This document shows positions 9,454-22,641 of a stretch of DNA of 64,000 bases, piece after piece. The translations under genes and the position numbers were made by a program. Each line of letters opens with the position of its first letter. Position 1 is the stretch's first letter. The notes under the pieces were generated by a model. That model was not told the DNA's origin and did no database searches. It was given only the letters and a program-made list of their open reading frames with translations. Origin of the DNA: Syncephalastrum monosporum B8922 (Eukaryota; Mucoromycota; Mucoromycetes; Mucorales; Syncephalastraceae); the NCBI GenBank assembly GCA_000697355.1, contig JNEN01000814.1, positions 1-64,000 on the forward strand, read 5' to 3'.

Positions 9454-12400
9454 TTATGGTAGATGGAGTGTATTAATATGTAACGCGTTGTGCATTTTCT
9501 TCAAAGCTACGACCACTTTACGCAAAGCAATTTCATCAAGATCGCCGCCGACGTGCATAGTCTCAAGCGAGCCTAGAACCATTGCCGCTGTTTTGTGATC
9601 CGTTAAACACTCTCCTAATGCATCGGTGAGTACTGAGTTTATAGTGCAACTCACTCACCTTGATAATCTCCTCCAGACTTCACCCATTCATTAAGTCGCG
9701 CCATCAATGTAGCCTCAATTTTCAAGACTAAAAGTGCATTTACGGACTCAATATGTATCTCAAGATTTAAGGAGGAATCTGATGGAGCCTGCTGCAAGTC
9801 TATTTCATCTATGTATCAGTAAAGAGTATTATACACAATATTCATTTACCTTTGCGCACTTTCAGGACCACCGGGGAGTTTGGGTACGTCGGCAAAGTAA
9901 AGCATGCTGTCTGATTATCTCGAAATAGTCGTTTCAGATCCTCTCTGGAATTTGCATACGTTTAAGTGGCAACCGAGAATGCTATGTAGCGCTGTACTTA
10001 CTGTGTCCTTCCTTCTTTCAGCATTTCCAAAAGTACACATTGATAAACCTCCTCTGCTGAGCGAACTCCCAACTCGACTTGGAACCGGATGCTTGCAGAT
10101 GTATAGTCTTGAATCATATCCTGTAATACGATGACCTCCGCGTGTCTGCGTGTGCGCACTGATGCATCGATGTTAAATTGGCGTCGACTTTGGACCTGAT
10201 CAGTCCCTCTCGGTGCATTGAATAAGGATCCGGTAGCAAAATGGAGATCGTCAAGTATCATATCGGAAAGTGGGAATGGGACATCATTTTTGCAGGCTGC
10301 TTAAAATATTGAATTCACTTATACTTGTATGACCAACGTATGTTACATACCTGTCTCGTCATCCGTGTCATATGCTCTGTTGACCAGATATAAAGACACC
10401 ATCTGCGGAAGACGCATTGCTTCCGTGTCGAAAGGGACACACCATTCCCTAGGTTTCTATTAGATGCGTTCCTATGGCTTCAGTATACGCCCAGCACATA
10501 CATATTATCCGCGTGACTGATACTCGTTAGAGGGAACGTGTATGTCTTTCCGATCGCACTAGTCACCTGGCCAGATGCACGCGAGATGGATTCCCGATGA
10601 AGACTATCTTGGTGATGTAGATCCATCCGTACTGTGGGTTATTAGCAAGCCGAAGATAGCAAGTGCTGTAGGTTACGTTACTTGACCAACCGTCACTGTC
10701 AAAAACGCGGTCCGTGTGCAGCCTGATAAGCAAAAAGCAGTTGTCTCCAGGCATAACAGTTCCCATGGCGGATGTCACCCTTGGTTCTACTTCCCAACGA
10801 CATAGACGCTTATCCAAAGATTTGGCACGCTGTAGCAGGTTTACTACTCGGTTCAGAGAAACGATCTCTGAGACCCTTCGCTGAATGGCCGATCAATAAC
10901 TATAGCAAACCGACGACCGAATCCCACCTGTTCCTTTGTTACAAGTTCCTTTTGCAGATGCTCTTCGGCAGTCATCTGTGAAAGAGTTCGCTCTAAATTG
11001 TCCTCCAGTAGTCGTACATTGATATGTTCCTCAGTAACTTGGTTTCTGTGTCACACAAGTTAGTAAGACAAGTGGCCTACGTACGTGTGTCGCTCACCCG
11101 AGATTAATTTCAAATGCGAGTAAGGTCAGCGGAAGTTGTATTATGTACGCATGGATATCCTGAGATTGGTTATCGTAAATATGGATTAAAGATGCATCCA
11201 TGATATGCGCGACTGGAGTAATAACTAGATCATCTGAAGTTCCAGATAAGAAGCAGGAGCGATATGTGGTAGCGCCTTACGTTGTTCAGGCAACAGTGCA
11301 GGTTTGACCGGAAGAACAATGCTGTGCAGACGAGCATCGCGTCCGATACTAGCCAAAAATGAAGCAGACTGAAATTGATCGTGAGCGTATGTCGGTATAT
11401 CTTTTGAGCTTACATCCACTTGGACTGCTGTATGAATTGGTCCGGGTACGTAGAACTCTTGAAAGGCCACCTTGGCTGGGTCGTGCTTATCATGCGCTAC
11501 GAAAGTCTGAATAGAACCTTCAGAGCTGGTAAGATGAGTTAGTAAATTCAAGCGGAATACGATAAAGTATACCCTATGATGATAATGCCTTCAGCGTCTT
11601 CGCTTCCAGTGAGTCGGACGGCAAATATGGATTTGATCGGTTCGCTCTATTATGGGTCTCATGAGCTAGACGAGTGTATTAATGACGGCGGGCACTTACA
11701 GGTATCACAGTCACCATAATGTCGTGTTGCCGACCATCTCGGAAGTAACGATAAGTGACAACACCGTCGTTGTGCCCAACCCACAGACCATCATTGCTAT
11801 AGTATATGTAAACAACATATGTCTTACCTTTTCATCTCAAATTTACCCTGGGAGCGAGAGATAAGTTGCCAAGGACTGAGCGACGGACCCTAATTGCCAT
11901 CGTACGTGATAAACAAGGCGAGGGGCTTTGCGAGGTGCTTAAACGGAGGCGATACGTACCGTTCATTGACGCTGTTATGTGTGGAGATTTCCTGGTACGC
12001 TTCCGAGTGAGGTAGAGGTTGCATTTACGTTCACGAGAACTAAAGTCATAGGACACGGTGGATCTGTCTTGATGCATGCCGTAAAAACCCGTAGCAGAAG
12101 CCTCAATCCATATCAGGTGGTCCTATAAATGGAGGTTCGAAAGAGGCGCAAATATTGGTGAATGTGCATAGTTGAAAAAACACTATCATACGTTTTGATA
12201 GATGGTTTCCCATGTGAATCTTCCACAAGTGGTGCGGTTAGTGGGGTTGACGGTAGCAATACACGCGACCTTACTGGCTGCTCCGGCAATGACTCGTACC
12301 AAGAGCGACGATGCCATTTAGTGTGCGTCCCAATAAAGAGAAGCACGCTTCTGAATGTTCAGCTGGTAAACTTCGAAGGCGAATAAGCTGGAGAAACACG

Positions 12401-12637
12401 AGTTCCGTGGGCGTCTTTATGACGTTTCAAGTATAAGTTTTGAGCTCCATTATACTGCTTAAAATCACTTGCTTGCTTGATTTGACAGAGAGTGTCTACC
12501 AGCTGCAAAAAACCATCTGAAGAGCACAGGACAAGTCGTTTCGCGCCATGGCGAGCGCAGACAACGAGAATGGAGGCTGTAATAGGCGATGAAGCTAATT
12601 GACAACGGCCCACAACATTTGCAGGAACGGTTGGCAT
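9454..12637 (-). CDS. FAAP100-like Fanconi anaemia core-complex protein (multi-exon)
   Basis: I assembled this gene from about a dozen short exons joined by GT-AG introns that keep frame. Examples are introns 12363-12399, 12220-12274 and 12123-12191, and further ones near 11780, 11580, 11430, 11300, 11080, 10890, 10330, 9980, 9830 and 9640. The predicted order is: a beta-rich N-terminal half with repeated hydrophobic-Asp/Gly blades (CSSDGFLQL, TLNGIVALGTS, NDGLWVGHNDGVVTYR, IIIIGSEGSIQTFVAHD), a helical coiled-coil segment (VRLLEDNLERTLSQMTAEE, EIVSLNRVVNLLQRAKSLD), then a beta-rich and helical C-terminus ending LHINTLHLP. The stretch EPIKSIFAVRL...SEGSIQTF...FQEFYVPGPIHTAV resembles, from memory, the human FAAP100 propeller (EPVVFIGAL...REYCLPGPV). 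FANCB has the same architecture and is the main alternative. Exon borders near 11830-11960 and 10640-10760 are ambiguous. ATG at 12637 was chosen because it opens the first frame-consistent exon. Confidence 0.5.
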
Positions 12638-12726
12638 CGAGAAAAGAGCACAGTTTTCAACACAAAATGATTTTGTCCTGTAATTGGCGCCGCTGGGGAA
12701 GTCTGTTCCTCACGCGTTCTGATCGC

Positions 12727-12730
<4 letters not shown>

Positions 12731-12771
<41 letters not shown>

Positions 12772-12910
12772 GAGGTACACGCACCTACGTTGTCTCTATC
12801 TATATCCTAAGTCTGGCGTTGGTCAGATGTCACGTCGTCTGCGGCCATTGGAATGATTGCGACATTAACGTTAAACTCTCTCTATGTAAAAAAAAAAAAA
12901 AAAAAAAAAA
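12731..12910. repeat. T40 tract and A23 tract facing each other
   Basis: A run of 40 T (12731-12770) and a run of 23 A (12888-12910) are separated by 117 bases, and the A run is followed by (TAA)n. Together they could pair as a hairpin. They lie directly upstream of the FAAP100-like start and may act as nucleosome-excluding promoter tracts. Confidence 0.8.
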
Positions 12911-12919
12911 TAATAATAA

Positions 12920-13108
12920 TGGAAAGTGCAAACATGTTATCAATACTTTCAAGTAACAAGCAGCCCGCGTTCACCGCATTACAGACGAAGTTTGTCTGTA
13001 CCTCCAATATCTGATGAGCATTTGCAGAAGTCATACTACGTTATAATGATGGATGATGCGACGACATATTTCCATTCATTTCAAGCAGCTTTGGACGCGC
13101 TCAAATAA
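12920..13108 (+). CDS. Possible small unrecognised gene
   Basis: A plus-strand frame ends with SDEHLQKSYYVIMMDDATTY...FQAALDALK and a TAA at 13106-13108, which looks protein-like. An ATG frame from 12920 (MESANMLSIL) and the frame from 12926 overlap, and a short intron near 12990-13027 may join them, but I could not make the phase work. It is convergent with the V-ATPase gene that ends at 13244. No family recognised. Confidence 0.2.
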   Translation, partial: WKVQTCYQYFQVTSSPRSPHYRRSLSVPPISDEHLQKSYYVIMMDDATTYFHSFQAALDALK

Positions 13109-13243
13109 CGTTGTCATAATCGTTATGAGCGTATACTGCACCAAGCACAAGTTGAATAACGGAAGATAACAAAAGAGAACTTGAGAGATATATTTTCCAG
13201 GAATACACTTCGTATACACATTCACATCGAACGTCCCGAGTCT

Positions 13244-15983
<2,740 letters not shown>

Positions 15984-17768
15984 TGTCGGAAGATTGAAGT
16001 GTGGAAAAGAGAAAGAAAAAGTGGAGGGGTTAAGTTGGCTTGAGGAAACAGTTACGGAGGGAGGGGCTGCGGGTTTCAAACTTATTTCCCGCTCGGTCGG
16101 CGTAACAGATGGAAAGTGGCGCAAAAGCACAGCTGTCTCGTGTAAATACAGTGTACGCAGCGTCATCTATCTATCAAGCAGTCTCCCATGGTCAGTAACT
16201 TACATTCAGTCTTCAGTCTTCAGTCTTCAATGTACATTATCCAGCGATGACGTCCTTGGCAACGTAAAGAGAGAATATAACAGCCATCCTGGTTGAGACA
16301 GGAAGCACATTGCATTGCTGTATAGCTTATCTAATGAGCTTTGCTCATGCATGGCACTCTTCTCGTCTAGGTCTTTATTGTGTCTTGCTTGCCGAATTCC
16401 TCGCATGGGTTGGGTCAAGTCTAGTGCCGTAGCAACCTCAATACATAAAGTAATAAAGGCTGTTATCTCTCTTCCTGGCCATCGCCTAGCCGGTTTGACA
16501 CTGATATACTCTCTATCGTCCTTAGTGGCAGTGACGATGATCACTAAAGACGTCACGTGCGAGGTTTCTTGTCTCTCTACGCAAAGAACATGGTGTGATA
16601 TTCCTTTGCAACGTTTGACTGAAAGGCATGGGTGCTCGATCTTAGGTATATGATAATGAATACACTGGATCGAAGAGGTTTGGTTAACGCAATTGAAAAT
16701 TATTATTAATATAGGGGACGTTCGATGCGACGACGTGTGATGTTCTGAGACCTGCAAGACTAGTGTCGCAAGAAGGGAAACCAAGGTGGCTTTCTATCCG
16801 ATTTGAAGGTCGTGGGTGAGGATAATCGCCAAGACAGGTTATTAGATGTCAAGCATAAAAAAGCTTGATACGAGAGCATACGCGAAAATCGATCGCCGAC
16901 ATTGGTATATCGGGAATTCGATCACAGGTCGCCACCTAATAAATAGCACCTAGATCTCGGTGCTGTGGTGAGTCGCAAGAGCCATCTAGTGGCTTCACGT
17001 AGATAGTCCAGTAGTCCAAACTCAAGGTAGAAGTACTGGCTTTAATACGAACTGACCTATCTATGCTAAAGCGTTTTCGAGGAGATTTCTCCATCCGGCG
17101 TTTTCACTGACATCGACAGGCATTCAACGCCAGAAGCCAAATGTAGTCTGTGTTGCCAGCAACTCTTTGTTCGCTATAGGCCAGAGAAATACTCCGTTGC
17201 ACCGATTTTAGTTGCTGGGATGAGGGCCAAAACCGTTCGACAACAGTATGATCTAAATCATAATTCGTGATACTGATTTTATGCAAACATTCGACTGAGG
17301 CATCACGTATACGCCGTCTAGAGCGGGGTAAATAAACTTTATGTAATCAACGGATCTATAGGTGCGATTTAATATCTAAACAAAACTCGAGGGGACACAT
17401 TGGTATAATGAGAGACAGATACCACGCATATTTATACTGAATAGTCTAAGTCCAAGAATGACCTCGTGGAAAAATAGACCGAGTCATATCTTTTAGAGTC
17501 ACTTGAAATGGTTTTAGTACCACAGTCATCATCATGACATTATGTATTGCGCTTATCTATTTGATAGTTACGACCATGACTGCATCTTTTATGGAGAAAG
17601 TTATACATCTATTAAAAGGATCTATGACTCTAATGAAAGGATGGGGCAAATATACAGACATCAGCAAGGAGAAAAGAACGATAAGCAAGCGGAAATGGAG
17701 GAGTGATGAGATAATGGATAAAAATGAAGAATAAAAAAAATAGAAAAAGAGACAGATGATTGGATTAA
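15984..17768. other. Intergenic, no supported gene
   Basis: 1.8 kb between the V-ATPase start and the end of the dicarboxylate carrier gene. The longest frames (16227-16784 minus, 16315-16653 plus) overlap each other on opposite strands and show no domain or splice logic. TTCAGTC is repeated in tandem at about 16203-16228. The first few hundred bases should hold the V-ATPase promoter. Confidence 0.5.
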
Positions 17769-18803
17769 CTAGTGCGCACTGGCAGGAGTGACGAGCTTCT
17801 TGTCTTGCCAAGTAGCATGCAATTGCTTGAGTTGCTCGAGGACAACGAACGTGATGATGGTTTGGGGGCCGAGACGAATGAAGGCGGGGGTCCAGCCCTT
17901 GAAGAAGGAGGAGATGCCTTCCGTGCGAGACATATGTGCCATGATGGACAGTGCGGATAATTGTCTTTCTGACGAGCTGGCCGTCATAATGCGAGTTTTG
18001 ATCACATCCACGGGGGAGCACACCGTCGTAGCAACGAGACCCTATTGTTCTGTTGAGCACACGTTCACGCCCAGCCAGGTATGTGCAACTTACAGCTAGA
18101 ACACTCGACGAAAAGTGCACGACAAGACCGTCACCCAGAGGAGAATATCTCAAGAGGAGATCCTTAAAAATATCATAGGATACGCACTGAGATGAAGTCA
18201 TCAGGATCGCACGGTTGACGTTAGGGCCGACGCCACGGAAGAGCGAAGACAAACCCTCCTCACGAGACATGCGTATGACGCCGTCCAAGGCATGCTTATA
18301 ATTGCGCCGAAGGTGGGGGGCCAGCTGGCCGTCGTTCTGCATCCGCACGTTGATAACGTCACCTGGATTGCCACATGCACCACCAAGCGCACCTGCCAAG
18401 GACGAGCATGCCAGCAGATGCCACACCGTCGGATCTGGGAAACAAAAAGTAAGCAATCGCGGATCGACATGATCTTGACCTCGATGAATAAAATATTACC
18501 ATTGGTCCGCTTGGCGACCACCTGCTTGAGTTTGTCATACACGCCGAACCGGACGGTCGAGTAGGTTGCCTGGCGAAGGATGCTTGCGGACAGACCGGCA
18601 TACAGCTTGAAGAAGCCCTCGGACCGGGCAATGTTGACCATGGTCGAGAACATGCCGTGCTGGCCTGCGCCCTTTGTGTTCTGCAGGCGCACCTTGGTCA
18701 GGTCAAAGGGGTGGACTACCATGGCCGCTACGCAGGAGGATGCTCCACCAAAGTAGAACGGCGTCTGGCGCTTCGTCGTAGTCGTAGTCGTCGTCGACGC
18801 CAT
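17769..18803 (-). CDS. DIC1: Mitochondrial dicarboxylate carrier
   Basis: Inner-membrane antiporter exchanging malate or succinate for phosphate. Three exons encode the three repeats of the mitochondrial carrier family, with signatures HPFDLTKVR, NPGDVINVR and SPVDVIKTR. RLQNTKG, LYAGLSASILRQATYSTVRFG, VRMQNDGQL, RRNYKHALDG and KGWTPAFIRLGPQT closely resemble yeast Dic1. Introns lie near 18440-18505 and 18030-18095. The N-terminus starts MAST followed by a Thr run and RQTPFYFGG. The length (~300 residues) is normal for the family. A long T tract and GGA-rich leader (18804-19010) separate it from the upstream E2 gene on the same strand. Confidence 0.92.
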
Positions 18804-19010
18804 GGTAGACTGTGGGATGGAGGAAATGAAAGAGAGTATGGAGGAAAAAGAAGAGTTAGGGGAAATTCGAAAAAGGAAGATAACAAGATATAATTATCAA
18901 GGAGGACAGAAAAAAAAAACACAAAATATAGCTCTCTCAGGGCGGGTAACTTTTTTTTTTTTTTCGTTTTTCTTCCATTTTATTTATTTTTTCGGATGCC
19001 GCGCCTTCCC

Positions 19011-20291
19011 TTAAATTCCCGTGCTCATGTCATCGTCGTCTTCGTCGTCTTCGTCTACAAAGTCGCTCTCCTCGGCAGACTCATACCAGCTACAAGAGTG
19101 ACGACATTATAAGCATAAACCTATCGACGGACAGATGCACATTGACATGGATATAACTTACAAATTCTCATCGTCCTCTATCTCGGCCGGGGCCGCCAAC
19201 ATGAAATCCTTTTCTGACTTGGGCATCTCAAATCCTGGGGGAATGTCCGCTTTGGATGCATCCACTTGAGCTGTGAGTGGCTGTCAGCAAATGATTCATA
19301 CCATCTCACAAGAAAAAACTTTACTCTTTACTATGCTGTCATACAGCTCTCGGTTTTTCCGATATGCGACCTAACCACAATTGTAATGTCATCATCAGCA
19401 GTTGCTCATGCCCATTCACTCCACGCTACTGACCCCTGCGTCGACGTTGGCCGGACTTGAGCAATTTGGGTCTGCCAATAAGGATATGATTGACACTAGT
19501 ACACCTAATTTTCATGCGAGCGCGTGCTTTAGAACCTCCTTCCTTTGTCTTTTTTTCCTTTTTTTTTTTTTCCCTCCAGGACTTACTTTCTACTGACTAC
19601 ACATATTTAGGCATGTCTTTGTTGAGCAACCTACAGTATTTCAGGAACCAATTCTTACCTGTGTCGGGTTCCATCGTTCCTATCGAAAGAAGAATAAATG
19701 ACTATCCTGCAAGTGATTCGGCTTGGACTACTTGGAAATGAAGCAGTTATTGATACCTCCGCCTTCTCACCACTGACCGGATCGTCGCCGGGAGGGTGCA
19801 GGATGGAAATGCAAAGACGGCCATCTGGATACACTGTATACGAGCTCAGATCAGTAAAACTATCATCCGTATTACTCTTATTGTTTGTATCTTGTACCGT
19901 TCGGATGGTAAAAATCGCGATCGAATCGGAAGGTGGGAGGATTGAAGGGGTAATCGTCCGGAAATGACATGGTTGCCTAAGAAATCAAGGGAATCGGTCA
20001 AGTCAGGTATCTTTATGCGTATAGAAGGGCACCTTAAAATAGCCGCCTTCGTAGATTGTTTTTGGTGAACCAATAATGGCTACATCCCTAATGGCATGTC
20101 AGATAAGCGAGAGAGCGAATTCGGTACAACACAATTACCACTCAAAGATGTTGTCGTCTTTGAGATCGACGGCGAATCCGGGGACAGGATTCCTTGTCAG
20201 TTCTGCAACTTGTAAGATTCGGAGCTTGGTGGTCACGAAGGGCTGTACCTTTGAACTGTCGTTGAAGAATGCTTGCAGCAGAGGACGACAT
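19011..20291 (-). CDS. CDC34: CDC34/UBE2R-type ubiquitin-conjugating enzyme E2
   Basis: E2 enzyme that works with SCF ubiquitin ligases in cell-cycle control. Exons read in order: MSSSAASILQRQFKVAELTR, DDNIFEWDVAIIGSP, TIYEGGYFK, FPDDYPFNPPTFRFDRDFYH, then YPDGRLCISILHPPGDDPVS with the catalytic Cys and the acidic-loop insertion typical of the Cdc34/Ubc7 group, then ERWNPTQ, SVES, SIISLLADPNCSSPANVDA and AYRKNRELYDSI. The C-terminal tail is acidic (AEESDFVDEDDEDDDDMS), which favours Cdc34 over Ubc7. At least eight introns occur, including an exon of only about 10 bases at 19587-19596 that carries part of the SVES motif. Start ATG at 20291. Confidence 0.88.
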
Positions 20292-21841
20292 AAAAGTAAA
20301 GCAGGAAAGGTAAGTCTTTAAAAGGAAAAGTAAGAGAGAGAAAGAGAGAGAAAGAGAGAGATAGAAAGAAAAAGAGGAACAGAAAGAGAAGAGAAATAGA
20401 GAAGCAAGAAGGAAGGGGTGCTGGAGAAGAGGAGGGGGTCACTGCACGCTGCGGACCTTCTTTACTGTGACTTGAAGAATAGTAGGACATATTTCATCTA
20501 CCCCATCGATATATTCCTCTTCATACTCTCCATTCCGTCCTTTATTCTACCCTTTACTATCCACCATGTCAGTAGACGTACATACAAGGATGATATCGAG
20601 TGTGTAATTGTCAAAGGCTCGTCTTTCAAGATGGTCTACTGCATATATGTGAATCATATTGCAAAGGACTATGCTCTCCATACTGATTCACGTGCCCAAA
20701 ATATGACACCCATGATGCCACCGTCCGCGCATCCATATTCATATACCATTATTTTCTGATTCTTGTGGATGTGTGCGTTACATTGGCCTCTCTGCACCAG
20801 ATCAGGCGGGAGAAAATCGAGATTATTTCTGGGGTTTATCAATCGACGTATGTTGTCATCTTTTTATTATTATTCAGGTACTTTACTCTGGAAGTTCCCT
20901 TAGATTGCGAAAACCGCACTCGAAGTTAATAAAATATATTGCCTGGCTGATATATGTCTCCAAAATCATCTGTTCATACTGAAGCCGTTCTCCAAACAGC
21001 ATGGTGGAACTATTCGTCCTTCGCTGACCAACGTCAGTGTTGTGTTTCTAAATGTGTGATATCTATAGCTAAGGGAAAGGTGCTAATCATTTCATAGCCT
21101 ACTATACATAGCATATTACGTTAATTGGTGAACCCAACAATTTCTATTTTCTTGTCATTTTTAGGGGCAAATGTATGGTATGACGCTATAACACAATATG
21201 ATACGTGTCGTGTATGGTGTGCCGCGTGAGCGTGTCTGCGAAATGCAATCAACCTTGCTTAAATGCACATATCATTATCCCGTACTTTCTTTCTCTTTCT
21301 GCTTTCGTTTCCTTGATCTTTGTTGTCCAAACATCCGCTCATTAAGCCTATCATGTGGATACTATTTTCGGTGCCGTGATCAGTGATATATGCTATAATT
21401 CCAAGCTCAATCCTGCAAACAAACGACAAGTAAGCGGATGACACAGATTTGAATAAAGGCATGGTATCCTCACGGACATGCAGTGGAAAGCAGTACAGAA
21501 CGAGCCTTCTGGGATGACAGCACTACATATATCATCACATCCATATACTTTTTCTGCTGAGCGGTGCAAGCAATTGGGAAGCTGATCGCTTTCGGATGGC
21601 ATTCATATGCTTTCTCTGCGTATCGCCAGGCTCAGCTGCTTCGATGCATCGACCCCTCCGCCCGAGACTGTCACTCATCGACACCAAAAGCCCGTCCTGC
21701 CAGTCTCATGCAACAGCGTTGGATGAGACAGCACCGAAAAGGTCGGGCAGCTAAATATAGAAAACGCCATGCATTTGCCTTTATTTGACGCGAAGCTTTT
21801 AGCCCGTTATCCTCGTACAGATATACAGTATACAGCCTTCG
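20292..21841. other. Divergent intergenic region CDC34 / ERCC1
   Basis: 1.55 kb shared upstream region of two divergent genes. A purine-rich GA/GAGA tract at about 20328-20385 lies in the CDC34 leader. Open frames (20418-20759 plus and several minus) lack recognisable content. I see no RNA gene. Confidence 0.5.
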
Positions 21842-22507
21842 ATGAATGCTAGCAACAGTTCTCAAAGGCAAATCCGGAGCACTGTAGGCAGTGCCATTCT
21901 GGTGAACCCTTCGCAACAGAAGAACCCAATGCTGCGGCATGTACACAATGTCGCGTGGGAGGTGGACGACGTGATCAAACCGGATTACGTCGTGGGTCAA
22001 ACGACAGGCGTGCTCTACCTCAGTTTACGATACCATCGCTTGTATCCATCGTATATTTACGATCGTATGGGCAAATTAGCCCACCTGTACGTGCTCCGCA
22101 TTTTACTCGTCTTTGTCGACATTGAAAACTACCATGATGCCCTCCGCGAACTTAATCGGACTGCCATCCAAAATAAATTCACCCTCATCCTGGCCTGGAG
22201 CCATGAAGAAGCTGCGCGTTACCTCGAGACCTACAAAGCCTTTGAAAACAAACCCCCCGATCTCATCCGTGAGCGACCCCAGGAAGACTATTTCGACAAG
22301 GTCACGGGCTGTCTTACCCAGATTCGCTCTGTCAACAAGACCGACGTCATGACGTTGCTATCTACCTTTGGTTCTCTCCAATCCATCGCAGAAGCACCCA
22401 CCGACTCGCTCGTCATGTGCCCAGGCTTTGGTGAACAAAAAGTAAAGCGCCTCCAACACGCATTTAGTCAGCCGTTCAAGGTCGACAGAAAGAAGAAGCG
22501 TGCGTAG
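21842..22507 (+). CDS. ERCC1: ERCC1/Rad10 structure-specific endonuclease subunit
   Basis: Non-catalytic partner of XPF/Rad1; the heterodimer cuts 5' of bulky lesions in nucleotide excision repair and takes part in crosslink repair. The intronless frame encodes 221 residues. The central domain has GSAILVNPSQQKNPMLRHV, VVGQTTGVLYLSLRYHRL, YLRILLVFVDIENYHDAL-like segments and LILAWSHEEAARYLETYK. The C-terminal helix-hairpin-helix pair (LTQIRSVNKTDVMTLLSTFG, LVMCPGFGEQKVKRLQHAF) binds XPF and DNA. The short N-terminus resembles yeast and fission-yeast Rad10/Swi10 family members. A basic tail DRKKKRA could aid nuclear import. Confidence 0.95.
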   Translation: MNASNSSQRQIRSTVGSAILVNPSQQKNPMLRHVHNVAWEVDDVIKPDYVVGQTTGVLYLSLRYHRLYPSYIYDRMGKLAHLYVLRILLVFVDIENYHDALRELNRTAIQNKFTLILAWSHEEAARYLETYKAFENKPPDLIRERPQEDYFDKVTGCLTQIRSVNKTDVMTLLSTFGSLQSIAEAPTDSLVMCPGFGEQKVKRLQHAFSQPFKVDRKKKRA

Positions 22508-22641
22508 GTCGTTCAAGGGCTAGGCAGAAGACATATATAACGTGGAAAAAAAAACTGTGTACATTAGTATCTAACAATGGAAGAGAAACAAGATGCGGCT
22601 AAATACATGCATGCGTGGCAGGAGAAAAGAGGTACAGTAAA

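Noticed and set aside
9454..12637. First read as an Nup160/Nup120 nucleoporin or as a pseudogene with frameshifts
   Set aside because: Apparent frame breaks are explained by GT-AG introns, and the assembled middle fits FAAP100 better than a nucleoporin.
12595..12780. Minus-strand frame starting with a poly-lysine run
   Set aside because: The lysines are the T40 tract read in frame; the FAAP100-like start lies downstream at 12637.
16227..16784. 185-residue minus-strand open frame between VMA1 and DIC1
   Set aside because: No domain, no conserved-looking motif, and an equally open plus-strand frame (16315-16653) overlaps it; probably chance.
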